This document shows, one piece after another, positions 32,705 through 40,788 of a stretch of 50,575 bases of DNA. Each line of letters opens with the position of its first letter. The stretch's first letter is position 1. The notes beneath the pieces are model-generated. The model did not search any database, had not been told where the DNA came from, and saw nothing but the letters and a program-made list of their open reading frames with translations. A program made the position numbers and the translations under genes. This DNA is from Gemmiger sp. An194 (lineage in GTDB: Bacteria > Bacillota > Clostridia > Oscillospirales > Ruminococcaceae): NCBI RefSeq assembly GCF_002160145.1, contig NZ_NFKA01000023.1:1-50575 (forward strand), given 5' to 3'.

Positions 32705-32733
32705 TTGCAAAACCATTCGCCCCTATTTATAAT
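32705..32733 (+). promoter_or_regulatory. Strong promoter of the NifU-like/GGGtGRT operon
   Basis: TTGCAA (32705-32710) and a perfect TATAAT (32728-32733) are separated by 17 bases. The rest of the 355-base gap 32441-32795 holds the opposite promoter for the HPr-like gene and nothing else recognisable. Confidence 0.75.
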
Positions 32734-32795
32734 GAGAAGGTAGATGTTGTGAAATCCGCAACAAGCTTACAAAGAGAGCAAAGGAGAGTACTATT

Positions 32796-33488
32796 ATGAC
32801 CTATTCTCATGAAGTAGAGCGTATGTGTCCTCTGACCAAAGGCCCCCATCACGGCCCCGCCCCCATCCCGGAGGAGGGCGCCTGGGTTAAGGCCTATGAG
32901 ATCAAGGATATTTCCGGCCTGACCCACGGTGTGGGCTGGTGCGCCCCTCAGCAGGGCACCTGCAAGCTGACTCTGAACGTTAAGAACGGCGTGATCGAGG
33001 AAGCTCTGGTCGAGACCATCGGCTGCTCCGGCATGACCCACTCCGCCGCTATGGCCGGCGAGATCCTGCCCGGCAAGACCATCCTGGAAGCTCTGAACAC
33101 CGACCTGGTGTGCGACGCCATCAACGTGGCTATGCGCGAGCTGTTCCTGCAGATCGTTTACGGCCGCAGCCAGACTGCCTTCAGCGAGGGCGGCCTGCCC
33201 ATCGGCGCCGGCCTGGAGGACCTGGGCAAGGGTCTGCGCAGCATGACCGGCACCATCTTCTCCACCAAGGCCAAGGGCGTTCGTTACCTGGAGCTGACCG
33301 AGGGCTACATCCTGAAGACCGCTCTGGATGAGAACAACGAGGTCATCGGTTACCAGTTCGTCCGTCTGGGCAAGATGCTGGAAGCCATCCGTCACGGCGA
33401 GGACCCCAAGACCGCGTTCGAGAAGAACATTGGCACCTACGGCCGGTTCGATGGCGCTGCCAAGTACATCGACCCCCGCGAAGAATAA
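32796..33488 (+). CDS. NifU-like iron-sulfur scaffold-family protein (partner of GGGtGRT protein)
   Basis: The 230-residue protein has a NifU/IscU-like N-terminal fold with cysteines in VGWCAPQQGTC, TIGCSGMTHS and DLVCDAIN plus an early RMCPLTK. These could bind an Fe-S cluster, as in the scaffold family. An additional C-terminal region of about 90 residues is not found in IscU. The gene is always, in my recollection of gut Clostridia, next to the GGGtGRT gene, as here (18 bases). AAAGGAGAG precedes the ATG. Codon use is shifted to GCT, GTT and CGT, a sign of very high expression. Its biochemical role is not established. Confidence 0.8.
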   Translation: MTYSHEVERMCPLTKGPHHGPAPIPEEGAWVKAYEIKDISGLTHGVGWCAPQQGTCKLTLNVKNGVIEEALVETIGCSGMTHSAAMAGEILPGKTILEALNTDLVCDAINVAMRELFLQIVYGRSQTAFSEGGLPIGAGLEDLGKGLRSMTGTIFSTKAKGVRYLELTEGYILKTALDENNEVIGYQFVRLGKMLEAIRHGEDPKTAFEKNIGTYGRFDGAAKYIDPREE

Positions 33489-33506
33489 GAGAGGAGGAGA
33501 AACATT

Positions 33507-34499
33507 ATGGCTACTTTTGAATCTATGGATCGCCGCATGCCCAAGATCGAGGCATGCCTGAAGGCCAACGGCCTGGAATCCCTGGACGCCTGCCGTGAGA
33601 TGCTCCTCGAGAAGGGCATCGACTGCGACGCTATTGTTAAGGGCGTTCAGCCCATCTGCTTTGAGAACGCCGTTTGGGCTTACACCCTGGGCACCGCCAT
33701 CGCTGTGAAGCGTGGCCTGAAGAACGCCGCCGAGTGCGCCGCCGCCATCGGCGAGGGCCTGGAGGCTTTCACCATCCCCGGTTCTGTTGCCGAGCAGCGC
33801 AAGGTTGGTCTGGGTCACGGTAACCTGGGCGCCATGCTGCTGAGCGACGAGACCAAGTGCTTCGCCTTCCTGGCTGGCCACGAGAGCTTCGCCGCTGCTG
33901 AGGGCGCCATCGGTATCGCCCGCACCGCCAACAAGGCTCGTAAGACCCCTCTGCGCGTTATCCTGAACGGCCTGGGCAAGGATGCTGCTTACATCATCAG
34001 CCGCATCAACGGCTTCACCTACGTGGAGACCGATTATGACTTCAAGACCGGCGAGCTGAAGGTTGTTCGCGAGAAGGCTTTCTCCGACGGCGAGCGCGCT
34101 GCTGTTAAGTGCTACGGCGCCAACGACGTTCTGGAAGGCGTTGCCATCATGAAGGCTGAGGCTGTTGAGGTTTCCATCACCGGTAACTCCACCAACCCCA
34201 CCCGTTTCCAGCACCTGGTTGCCGGCACCTACAAGAAGTGGGCCATCGAAAACGGCAAGAAGTACTTCTCCGTTGCTTCCGGCGGCGGCACCGGCCGTAC
34301 CCTGCATCCCGATAACGTGGCTGCCGGCCCCGCTTCCTACGGCCTGACCGACAGCATGGGCCGTATGCACGGCGACGCTCAGTTCGCCGGCTCCTCCAGC
34401 GTGCCCGCTCACGTGGAGATGATGGGCCTGATCGGTATGGGCAACAACCCCATGGTTGGCGCCACCGTGGCCTGCGCTGTTGCTGCTTCTCAGGTCTAA
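33507..34499 (+). CDS. GGGtGRT protein (uncharacterised conserved protein)
   Basis: The 330-residue protein contains the name-giving motif GGGTGRT at residues 259-265 in FSVASGGGTGRTLHPDN, plus other glycine-rich turns (VGLGHGNLGAM, GLIGMGNNPMVGATV). No membrane helix or signal peptide is present. Its function is unknown. Pairing with a NifU-like protein suggests a cluster-dependent enzyme or a cofactor-binding partner. The codon use is even more biased towards fast codons than in the gene before it. GAGGAGGAG precedes the ATG and a strong terminator follows. Confidence 0.85.
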   Translation: MATFESMDRRMPKIEACLKANGLESLDACREMLLEKGIDCDAIVKGVQPICFENAVWAYTLGTAIAVKRGLKNAAECAAAIGEGLEAFTIPGSVAEQRKVGLGHGNLGAMLLSDETKCFAFLAGHESFAAAEGAIGIARTANKARKTPLRVILNGLGKDAAYIISRINGFTYVETDYDFKTGELKVVREKAFSDGERAAVKCYGANDVLEGVAIMKAEAVEVSITGNSTNPTRFQHLVAGTYKKWAIENGKKYFSVASGGGTGRTLHPDNVAAGPASYGLTDSMGRMHGDAQFAGSSSVPAHVEMMGLIGMGNNPMVGATVACAVAASQV

Positions 34500-34533
34500 T
34501 CGACCCGTTAAGCACACTGTGTTTTGACAAAGA

Positions 34534-34566
34534 GCACCGTCCCCTTTTGGGGGCGGTGCTTTTTTG
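34534..34566 (+). terminator. Terminator of the NifU-like/GGGtGRT operon
   Basis: The arms GCACCGTCCCC and GGGGCGGTGC are followed by six T. Confidence 0.88.
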
Positions 34567-34681
34567 TGTGCCCAAAGGGGGACGCCGGTGGATTTTTGCC
34601 GCCTGCGCACTGGCTTTTTTGCTGGATTGTATGCTACAATAAGAAAAATAATGCAGTCCAAAAAAGAGGAGGCGGCGGGTT

Positions 34682-35098
34682 ATGTATGATATGGCGGAAT
34701 CACAGATGACCCTTTACGATTATGTGCAGCCCTTTGGGGGAACACTGGATGAGAATAACCGCTGGGTGAAGCTGGCGAAGGAGATCGACTGGCAGGAGAT
34801 GGAGCGCCACTATGCGGGCAACTTCGGCCGGGCAGGCAATCAGGCGCTGCCCCTGCGCATGGCCTTCGGCAGCCTGGTCATCCGCCAGGCGCTGGAGCTT
34901 TCCGACCGGCAGACCGTGCAGATGATCCGGGAAAACCCCTACCTGCAATACTTCATCGGCATGACCAGCTTTAGCCACACCGCGCCCTTTGTGGCCCACA
35001 GTATGGTGGGCTTTCGCCAGCGCATTCCCCAGGAGCAGGTGGACAAGGCGGTGAAGCTGTTCAAACGCATTTCCCGCCAGTGCGAGCGGGAACAGTGA
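34682..35098 (+). pseudogene. Truncated transposase (DUF772 N-terminal domain only)
   Basis: The 138-residue reading frame matches the N-terminal DUF772 domain of IS5/IS1182-group transposases (TLYDYVQPFGGTLDENNRW, ENPYLQYFIGMTSF, VGFRQRIP). It ends before any DDE catalytic domain, and the following 90 bases encode nothing similar in any frame. The frame is intact and has a good ribosome site (AGAGGAGG), so a short protein may still be made; it could bind DNA without catalysing transposition. No flanking terminal inverted repeats of a full insertion sequence are seen. Confidence 0.65.
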
Positions 35099-35190
35099 GG
35101 GGCGTTTCGGCATAAAATAAAGGCGGCGCGTTCCGGTTATCCAATGTGATAAAGTCACTTTTCAAATGCACGCTAACATGATAGAGTTTG

Positions 35191-35362
35191 GGCAGCACCA
35201 CATAATTCCAGGTGGTGGAGCACGCCGGAAAATTTTTTGCGGAATGAATCAAAAAGCGCAGGCAAGCCTTGGTGGCCCCGCGAGCATTTTTGGAAAATTC
35301 CACAGAAAATTTTGGCGGGATACGCCGCCTGAGGCGTTCGCCGTGAATTGTGTGGTGGTGCC
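35191..35362 (-). mobile_element. MITE/REPIN-like element, copy D (172 bp)
   Basis: It has the same orientation and length as copy C. The ends are GGCAGCACCACATAATTC and GAATTGTGTGGTGGTGCC. The core hairpin is partly decayed (GGTGGCCCCGCGA instead of GGTGGCTTGGCGA). It lies in the 342-base gap upstream of rubrerythrin, whose promoter must lie in the 78 bases after it or inside it. Confidence 0.8.
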
Positions 35363-35440
35363 CCAAGAAAAAACAACGGAAGATAGCGCTTTCGGGCGCT
35401 GTAATAAAAAATATTCTTACTTTATTGGAGGGAGTTTGTC

Positions 35441-35980
35441 ATGAATCTGAAGGGTTCCAAGACCGAAGCCAACCTGATGGCCGCCTTTGCCGGTGAGAGC
35501 CAGGCCCGCAACAAGTACACCTACTACGCATCCAAGGCCAAGAAGGAAGGCTACAACGAGATTGCTGCCGTCTTCGAGGAGACCGCCAACAACGAGAAGG
35601 AGCACGCCAAGATCTGGTTCAAGCTGCTGCACGACGGCGAGGTGCCCGGCACCCTGGCCAACCTGGCCGACGCCGCTGCCGGTGAGAACTACGAGTGGAC
35701 CGACATGTACGCCAGCTTCGCCGCCACCGCCAAGGAAGAGGGCTTCGACCGCATCGCCGCCCTGTTCACCATGGTGGGCGACATCGAGAAGGAGCACGAG
35801 GCCCGTTACCGTGAGGTGGCCAAGCTGCTGGAAGAGGGCAAGCTGTTTGCCCGCGAGACCGAGCAGGTTTGGATCTGCACCAACTGCGGCCACATCCACA
35901 TCGGCACCCACGCTCCCGCCAAGTGCCCGGTCTGCGACCATCCTCAGGGCTACTTCGTGCTGCGCGCGGAAAATCACTGA
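35441..35980 (+). CDS. rbr: Rubrerythrin
   Basis: The 179-residue protein reduces hydrogen peroxide in anaerobes. The diiron four-helix bundle shows ExxxH pairs ([11 protein letters not shown] and [11 protein letters not shown]) with helix-1 [16 protein letters not shown]. The C-terminal rubredoxin-like domain has CTNCG (about residue 146) and CPVCDHPQG. Codon use is biased as in highly expressed genes. TTGGAGGGAG precedes the ATG. No convincing PerR box was found. It probably protects oxygen-sensitive enzymes, including the Fe-S proteins encoded nearby. Confidence 0.96.
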   Translation: MNLKGSKTEANLMAAFAGESQARNKYTYYASKAKKEGYNEIAAVFEETANNEKEHAKIWFKLLHDGEVPGTLANLADAAAGENYEWTDMYASFAATAKEEGFDRIAALFTMVGDIEKEHEARYREVAKLLEEGKLFARETEQVWICTNCGHIHIGTHAPAKCPVCDHPQGYFVLRAENH

Positions 35981-35997
35981 TTCATTTTGAACCTTTG

Positions 35998-36026
35998 GCC
36001 CCCCGGCTTTTGCCGGGGGGCTTTTT
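35998..36026 (+). terminator. Terminator of rubrerythrin gene
   Basis: The arms GCCCCCCGGC and GCCGGGGGGC with a TTTT loop are followed by TTTTT. Confidence 0.88.
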
Positions 36027-36052
36027 CTTTTGCGAAAACTCTGTGTGTGCTC

Positions 36053-36082
36053 TTGACAGAAGAACGGTTTGTCCTGTATACT
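36053..36082 (+). promoter_or_regulatory. Promoter of the histidine operon
   Basis: TTGACA (36053-36058) and TATACT (36077-36082) are 18 bases apart. The leader of about 45 bases has no T-box or attenuator, so control is probably at the enzyme level or by an unseen repressor. Confidence 0.75.
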
Positions 36083-36134
36083 TCCTTGTAGTATTACATT
36101 ATCACAATAAAGCAAAACAGGGAGGCGAGCCGGG

Positions 36135-37241
36135 ATGCAAAACGACCAGCTGCTGAAAAACGAAGAGCGGGCGGTGATCGCCCTGCGGGCTTTGTACCAG
36201 AGCTATGGGTACCTGCCCTATAAAATGAGCCGTTTCGAGGAATACGAGCTGTATGCCCGCAACAAGGACTTTCTGCTCAGCGACCGGGTCATCACCTTTA
36301 CCGACACCAACGGCCGCCTGATGGCCTTAAAGCCGGACGTGACCCTTTCCATCCTGCAAAAGGGCGAGGAGAACCCCGGCTGCAAGCGCAAGGTGTGCTA
36401 CAACGAAAACGTGTATCGGGTGTCCCGCCGGTCCGGCCAGTTCAAGGAGATCATGCAGACCGGTCTGGAGTGCATCGGCGACGTGGACGAATACGATGTG
36501 TTCGAGGCGGTGGAGCTGGCGGCCAAGAGTCTGGCGCTCATCGGCCCGGAGTACGTGCTGGAGATCAGCCATCTGGGCGTTGTCTCCGCCTTGCTGGAGG
36601 CGGCGGGCGGCGGCGAGGAGTTCCGGCGCAGTGCGCTGGAGGCCCTCTCCCAGAAAAACGCCCACGATCTGGCCCGCATCTGCGAAGAAAACCGCGTGCC
36701 CGCCGAATGTGCCCGGCGGCTGGCGGATCTTGTCACCATCTACGGCAGCCGGGGCCCGGCGCTGCAAAAGCTGCGGGAACTCTGCGGCGATGTTGCCGGG
36801 GAGGCGGTGGCCGAGCTGGAGCAGCTGAGCGCCCTGCTGGACGCGGCGGGTCTGGGCGACGAGGTGGTACTGGACTTCTCGGTGGTCAACCACATGGACT
36901 ACTACAACGGCATCGTGTTCCGGGGCTTTTTGCAGGGCCTGAGCCAGAGCGTGCTGGCGGGCGGACGATACGACCGGCTGATGCGCCGGATGGGCCGCAG
37001 CCAGGGCGCGGTGGGCTTCGCCCTTTATCTGGACCGGCTGGACCAGCTGCGCAGCCCCCGCCCGGAATGGGATGTGCAGGTGCTGCTGCTCTATGAAAAC
37101 GAGACCCCCGCGGCAGCGGTGGCGGCGGCGGTGCAACAATTGCGCGCCGAGGGCAGAAGCGTGAGCGCCCAGAAGGCGGTGCCGCCCAAGCTGCGGTATC
37201 AGGAATGCATCCGGCTCAACAAGGAGGGGAAACCATGCTGA
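36135..37241 (+). CDS. hisZ: ATP phosphoribosyltransferase regulatory subunit HisZ
   Basis: The 368-residue protein is a catalytically inactive relative of histidyl-tRNA synthetase that is needed by short-form HisG for activity and histidine feedback. Class II features remain (RLMALKPDVTLSI, NENVYRVSRRSGQFKEIMQ, GGRYDRLMRRMG) but the synthetase motif 2 signature is altered. It has a ribosome site GGGAGGCGAG. Its end overlaps the hisG start by seven bases. Confidence 0.93.
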   Translation: MQNDQLLKNEERAVIALRALYQSYGYLPYKMSRFEEYELYARNKDFLLSDRVITFTDTNGRLMALKPDVTLSILQKGEENPGCKRKVCYNENVYRVSRRSGQFKEIMQTGLECIGDVDEYDVFEAVELAAKSLALIGPEYVLEISHLGVVSALLEAAGGGEEFRRSALEALSQKNAHDLARICEENRVPAECARRLADLVTIYGSRGPALQKLRELCGDVAGEAVAELEQLSALLDAAGLGDEVVLDFSVVNHMDYYNGIVFRGFLQGLSQSVLAGGRYDRLMRRMGRSQGAVGFALYLDRLDQLRSPRPEWDVQVLLLYENETPAAAVAAAVQQLRAEGRSVSAQKAVPPKLRYQECIRLNKEGKPC

Positions 37242-37855
37242 ACATCGCGCTGCCCAAGGGCCGCCTGGGCGAAAAGGTCTATGCCATGTTCGAGGCGGCG
37301 GGCTACGAGTGCCCGGCCATCCGGGAAAACAGCCGCAAGCTGATTTTTGAAAACGCCGAAAAGGGCATCCGGTATTTCTGGGTCAAGCCCTCGGATGTGA
37401 GCATCTATGTGGAACGGGGCGCGGCCGATGTGGGCGTGGCCGGAAAAGATATTTTACTGGAATACCACCCGGACGTGTACGAGCTGCTGGACCTGAACGT
37501 GGGCCGCTGCAAGATGGCGGTGGCCGCTCCCCGCGATTTCCATGACGACGGGGAGCGCACCCTGCGGGTGGCCACCAAGTTCGCGTCCATCGCGGCGGAC
37601 TACTACGCGGGCATGGGCCGGGATGTGGATTTCATCAAGCTGAACGGCTCCATCGAGCTGGCCCCCATTCTGGGCCTGTCCGATGTGATCGTGGACATCG
37701 TGGAAACCGGCACCACCCTGCGGGAAAACAACCTGGAGGTGGTGGCGGACATTCTGCCCATCAGCGCCCGGCTGATCGCCAACAAGGCCAGCTTCAAATT
37801 CAAAAACCGCCAGCTGGAAGAGATGCTGGCCAGGATGAAGGAACAGGTGAAGTGA
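37235..37855 (+). CDS. hisG: ATP phosphoribosyltransferase, short form
   Basis: HisG starts histidine synthesis by joining ATP and PRPP. The 206-residue length without the C-terminal regulatory domain defines the short form that depends on HisZ. It shows NIALPKGRLGEKV, DVSIYVERGAADVGVAGKDIL and the PRPP loop IVDIVETGTTLRENNL. AAGGAGG lies at the correct distance within the end of hisZ. Confidence 0.97.
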   Translation: MLNIALPKGRLGEKVYAMFEAAGYECPAIRENSRKLIFENAEKGIRYFWVKPSDVSIYVERGAADVGVAGKDILLEYHPDVYELLDLNVGRCKMAVAAPRDFHDDGERTLRVATKFASIAADYYAGMGRDVDFIKLNGSIELAPILGLSDVIVDIVETGTTLRENNLEVVADILPISARLIANKASFKFKNRQLEEMLARMKEQVK

Positions 37856-37856
37856 C

Positions 37857-39140
37857 ATGATCCCCATTTATGAATACGGCCAGGTACCAAATAGCGAAAT
37901 TTTTGCCCGGGATAACATCGCCTCCAATGTGGAGGGCGCGGTGACCGAGATTCTGGCCCAGGTGGCCGCCCGGGGCGACGAGGCCCTGCGGGAATACACC
38001 CTGCGCTTCGACAAGGCCGACCTGACTGATCTGGAAGTGACCGAAGCGGAGATCGACGAGGCCTTCGCGGCGGTGGAGCCGGAATTTGTGGAGATTCTGC
38101 GCCAGGCGGCGGCGAACATCCGCGCCTTCCATGAAAAGCAGCGCCGCAACAGCTTTGTGGTGGCCGACCAGCCCGGCGTAGTGCTGGGCCAGAAGATCGT
38201 GCCCATCCAGAAGGTGGGCCTGTATGTGCCCGGCGGCACCGCGGCCTACCCCTCCACCGTATTGATGGACAGCATCCCCGCCAAAATCGCGGGCTGCCCC
38301 CAGCTGGTGATGGTCACCCCTCCCGGCGCGGACGGCAAGGTGAACCCGGTGATTCTGGCGGCGGCGAAAATCGCGGGCGTGGACCGCATCTTCAAGGTGG
38401 GCGGCGCACAGGCGGTGGCGGGCCTTGCCTATGGCACCGAGACCCTGCCCAAGGTGGATAAGATCGTGGGCCCCGGCAACGCCTATGTGGCGGAAGCCAA
38501 AAAGCAGGTATTCGGCCGGGTGGCCATCGACATGATCGCCGGACCCAGTGAAATTCTGGTGGTGGCGGACGGCAGCTGCAACGCCAAAATCGTGGCGGCG
38601 GATATGCTCAGCCAGGCCGAGCACGATAAAATGGCCAGCGCGGTGCTGGTCACCGACAGCGGCGAGTTGGCCAGGGCAGTACAGGCGGAGCTGGAGCGGC
38701 AGATTCCGCTGCTGCCCCGCAGTGAGATCGCCCGGGCCTCCATCGATAACAACGGCAAGATCATCGTGGCGGAAAATCTGGATCTGGCCATTGACATCGC
38801 CAACGAGATCGCCCCCGAGCATCTGGAGCTGTGCGTGGACGCGCCCTTTGATTATCTGGACCGGGTGCGCTGCGCCGGGTCCATCTTCCTGGGCAAGAAC
38901 TGCCCCGAGGCCCTGGGCGATTACTTCGCCGGCCCCAACCACACCCTGCCTACCAGCGGCACGGCGAAATTTTCGTCGGCGCTGTCGGTGGATGATTTCG
39001 TGGTGAAGAGCCAGTTTACCTATTACACCGCCGACGCGCTGGCCAAGGTGGGCGAACAGGTGGCCTATTTCGCCCGCAAGGAAGGGCTGGACGCCCACGC
39101 CAACAGCGTCACCGTGCGGCTGGAGGAGAAAAAGCAATGA
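37857..39140 (+). CDS. hisD: Histidinol dehydrogenase
   Basis: The 427-residue NAD-dependent enzyme oxidises histidinol to histidine in two steps, using Zn. Recognisable blocks are VGLYVPGGTAAYPSTVLM, VGGAQAVAGLAYGTETLP, KIVGPGNAYVAEAKKQV, DMIAGPSEILVVAD, LSQAEHD and the catalytic ANEIAPEHLEL. It starts one base after the hisG stop. Confidence 0.97.
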   Translation: MIPIYEYGQVPNSEIFARDNIASNVEGAVTEILAQVAARGDEALREYTLRFDKADLTDLEVTEAEIDEAFAAVEPEFVEILRQAAANIRAFHEKQRRNSFVVADQPGVVLGQKIVPIQKVGLYVPGGTAAYPSTVLMDSIPAKIAGCPQLVMVTPPGADGKVNPVILAAAKIAGVDRIFKVGGAQAVAGLAYGTETLPKVDKIVGPGNAYVAEAKKQVFGRVAIDMIAGPSEILVVADGSCNAKIVAADMLSQAEHDKMASAVLVTDSGELARAVQAELERQIPLLPRSEIARASIDNNGKIIVAENLDLAIDIANEIAPEHLELCVDAPFDYLDRVRCAGSIFLGKNCPEALGDYFAGPNHTLPTSGTAKFSSALSVDDFVVKSQFTYYTADALAKVGEQVAYFARKEGLDAHANSVTVRLEEKKQ

Positions 39141-40204
39141 GCCGATTTTTTTCAAGTCGTTACGCGGCGCTCACCCCCTATACTCCGGGCGAGCAGCCCC
39201 AGGACCAGGACTACCTGAAGCTGAACACCAACGAATCCCCGTTCCCGCCTTCGCCGGGGGTGGCGGCGGCGGTGGCCGCTCAGTGCGGCAAATTGCAGCT
39301 GTATTCCGACCCCCAGTGCGCCGGGCTGCGCCGGGCGCTGGCGAAGCGCTACGGGGTGAAGCCCGCCAATATCATGGTGGGCAACGGCTCGGATGAGGTA
39401 CTGGACCTGGCCTTCTGCGCCTTTGCGGGGGAGGAGCGGCCCCTGTATTTCGCGGATGTGACCTACGGCTTTTATCCGGTGTTCGCGGCCAAGAACCGGC
39501 TGCCCTATGAGGTGATCCCCTTAAAGGAGGATTTCACCATCGACCCGGCGGATTACTTCGGCAAAAACGGGGTGGCGGTGATCGCCAACCCCAACGCCCC
39601 CACCGGTCTGGCGCTGGGGCTGGATGCCATCGAAGCGATTCTGAAGGCCAACCCGGACGGGGTGCTGATCGTGGACGAGGCCTATGTGGACTTCGGGGCC
39701 GAGAGCGCCGCCGCCCTGCTGGACCGGTACGACAATCTTCTGGTGGTGCGCACCTTCTCCAAGTCCCGCTCCATGGCAGGGGCCCGTCTGGGCTTTGCCA
39801 TCGGCTGCGAGGCGCTGATCGCCGATCTGGAGACCCTGCGCTATTCCACCAACCCCTACAACGTGAACCGGATGACCCTGGCGGCGGGCGAGGCCGCGCT
39901 GGCCGAGGATGACTATTACATGGACAACTGCCGCCGCATCGCCGCCATTCGGGACAAGGTGGCCGGGCAGCTGGAGGCCATGGGCTGGCGGGTGCTGCCC
40001 AGCAAAACCAACTTCCTGTTCGCGGCATCTCTCAAGCTGGGCGGCAAGGCCATGTATCAGGCCCTGCGCCAGAAGGGCGTGCTGGTGCGGCATTTTGATG
40101 CCCCCCGCACTCGGGATTTTATCCGCATCACCATCGGCGACGAAGCCCAGATGGAGCGGTTTGTGAACACTGTCAAGGAAATTGAAAAGGAGGCAGCCCA
40201 GTGA
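39137..40204 (+). CDS. hisC: Histidinol-phosphate aminotransferase
   Basis: The 355-residue PLP enzyme has LNTNESPFPPSPGV, NPNAPTG, VDEAYVDFG with the ring aspartate, and RTFSKSRSMAGARLGFAIG containing the Schiff-base lysine. It converts imidazole-acetol phosphate to histidinol phosphate. Its start overlaps the hisD stop by four bases. Confidence 0.96.
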   Translation: MSRFFSSRYAALTPYTPGEQPQDQDYLKLNTNESPFPPSPGVAAAVAAQCGKLQLYSDPQCAGLRRALAKRYGVKPANIMVGNGSDEVLDLAFCAFAGEERPLYFADVTYGFYPVFAAKNRLPYEVIPLKEDFTIDPADYFGKNGVAVIANPNAPTGLALGLDAIEAILKANPDGVLIVDEAYVDFGAESAAALLDRYDNLLVVRTFSKSRSMAGARLGFAIGCEALIADLETLRYSTNPYNVNRMTLAAGEAALAEDDYYMDNCRRIAAIRDKVAGQLEAMGWRVLPSKTNFLFAASLKLGGKAMYQALRQKGVLVRHFDAPRTRDFIRITIGDEAQMERFVNTVKEIEKEAAQ

Positions 40205-40788
40205 GAACGGCAGAGATCAAACGCACCACCGCCGAGACGGACATTTCCCTGCGCCTTGTGCTGGAGGGTACCGGCAAGGGCAGCTGCGCCACCGGCTGCG
40301 GCTTTCTGGACCATATGCTGGTGCTGTTTGCCCGGCATGGCCGGTTCGATCTGGATCTGACCTGCACCGGCGACACCTACGTGGACTACCACCACACGGT
40401 AGAAGATGTGGGCATCTGCCTGGGCGATGCCTTCCGGCAGGCCCTGGGCGACAAGCGGGGCGTATGCCGCTACGGTCAGTCCCTGCTGCCCATGGATGAA
40501 ACCCTGATTCTGGCGGCGGCGGACCTGTCCGGCCGGGGCGGCTATTATGGCCAGGTGGAGATCCCCACCCAGAAGGTGGGCGACTTCGACACCGAGCTGT
40601 TCGAGGAATTCTGGATCGCCTTCGCCCGTCAGGCCCAGCTGACCCTGCATCTGCAAAAGCTGGCGGGGGCCAACTCCCACCACATCATGGAGGGGGCCTT
40701 CAAGGCGGCGGCCCGCTGCCTGCGGGCGGCAGTGGCCATCGACCCGGAGTTCGCCGGGGAAATTCCATCCACAAAAGGGGTGCTGTGA
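40201..40788 (+). CDS. hisB: Imidazoleglycerol-phosphate dehydratase
   Basis: The 195-residue single-function HisB has the Mn-binding histidine pairs in GFLDHMLVLFARHG, DYHHTVEDVGICLG and, at the end, NSHHIMEGAFKA. It has no phosphatase domain; that step is encoded separately at 43524. A GTG start (40201) follows AAAAGGAGG within the end of hisC, with a four-base overlap. Confidence 0.97.
   Translation: MRTAEIKRTTAETDISLRLVLEGTGKGSCATGCGFLDHMLVLFARHGRFDLDLTCTGDTYVDYHHTVEDVGICLGDAFRQALGDKRGVCRYGQSLLPMDETLILAAADLSGRGGYYGQVEIPTQKVGDFDTELFEEFWIAFARQAQLTLHLQKLAGANSHHIMEGAFKAAARCLRAAVAIDPEFAGEIPSTKGVL

Noticed and set aside
32727-34661. A minus-strand reading frame of 644 codons over the NifU-like/GGGtGRT genes.
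   Set aside because: The opposite strand has recognisable conserved proteins with ribosome sites, promoter and terminator. The antisense frame has none.
35380-35440. PerR or Fur operator upstream of rubrerythrin.
   Set aside because: The AT-rich stretch has no convincing 7-1-7 inverted repeat.
36083-36134. T-box or histidine attenuator upstream of hisZ.
   Set aside because: The leader is only about 45-50 bases and lacks the T-box AGGGTGG sequence and a run of His codons.
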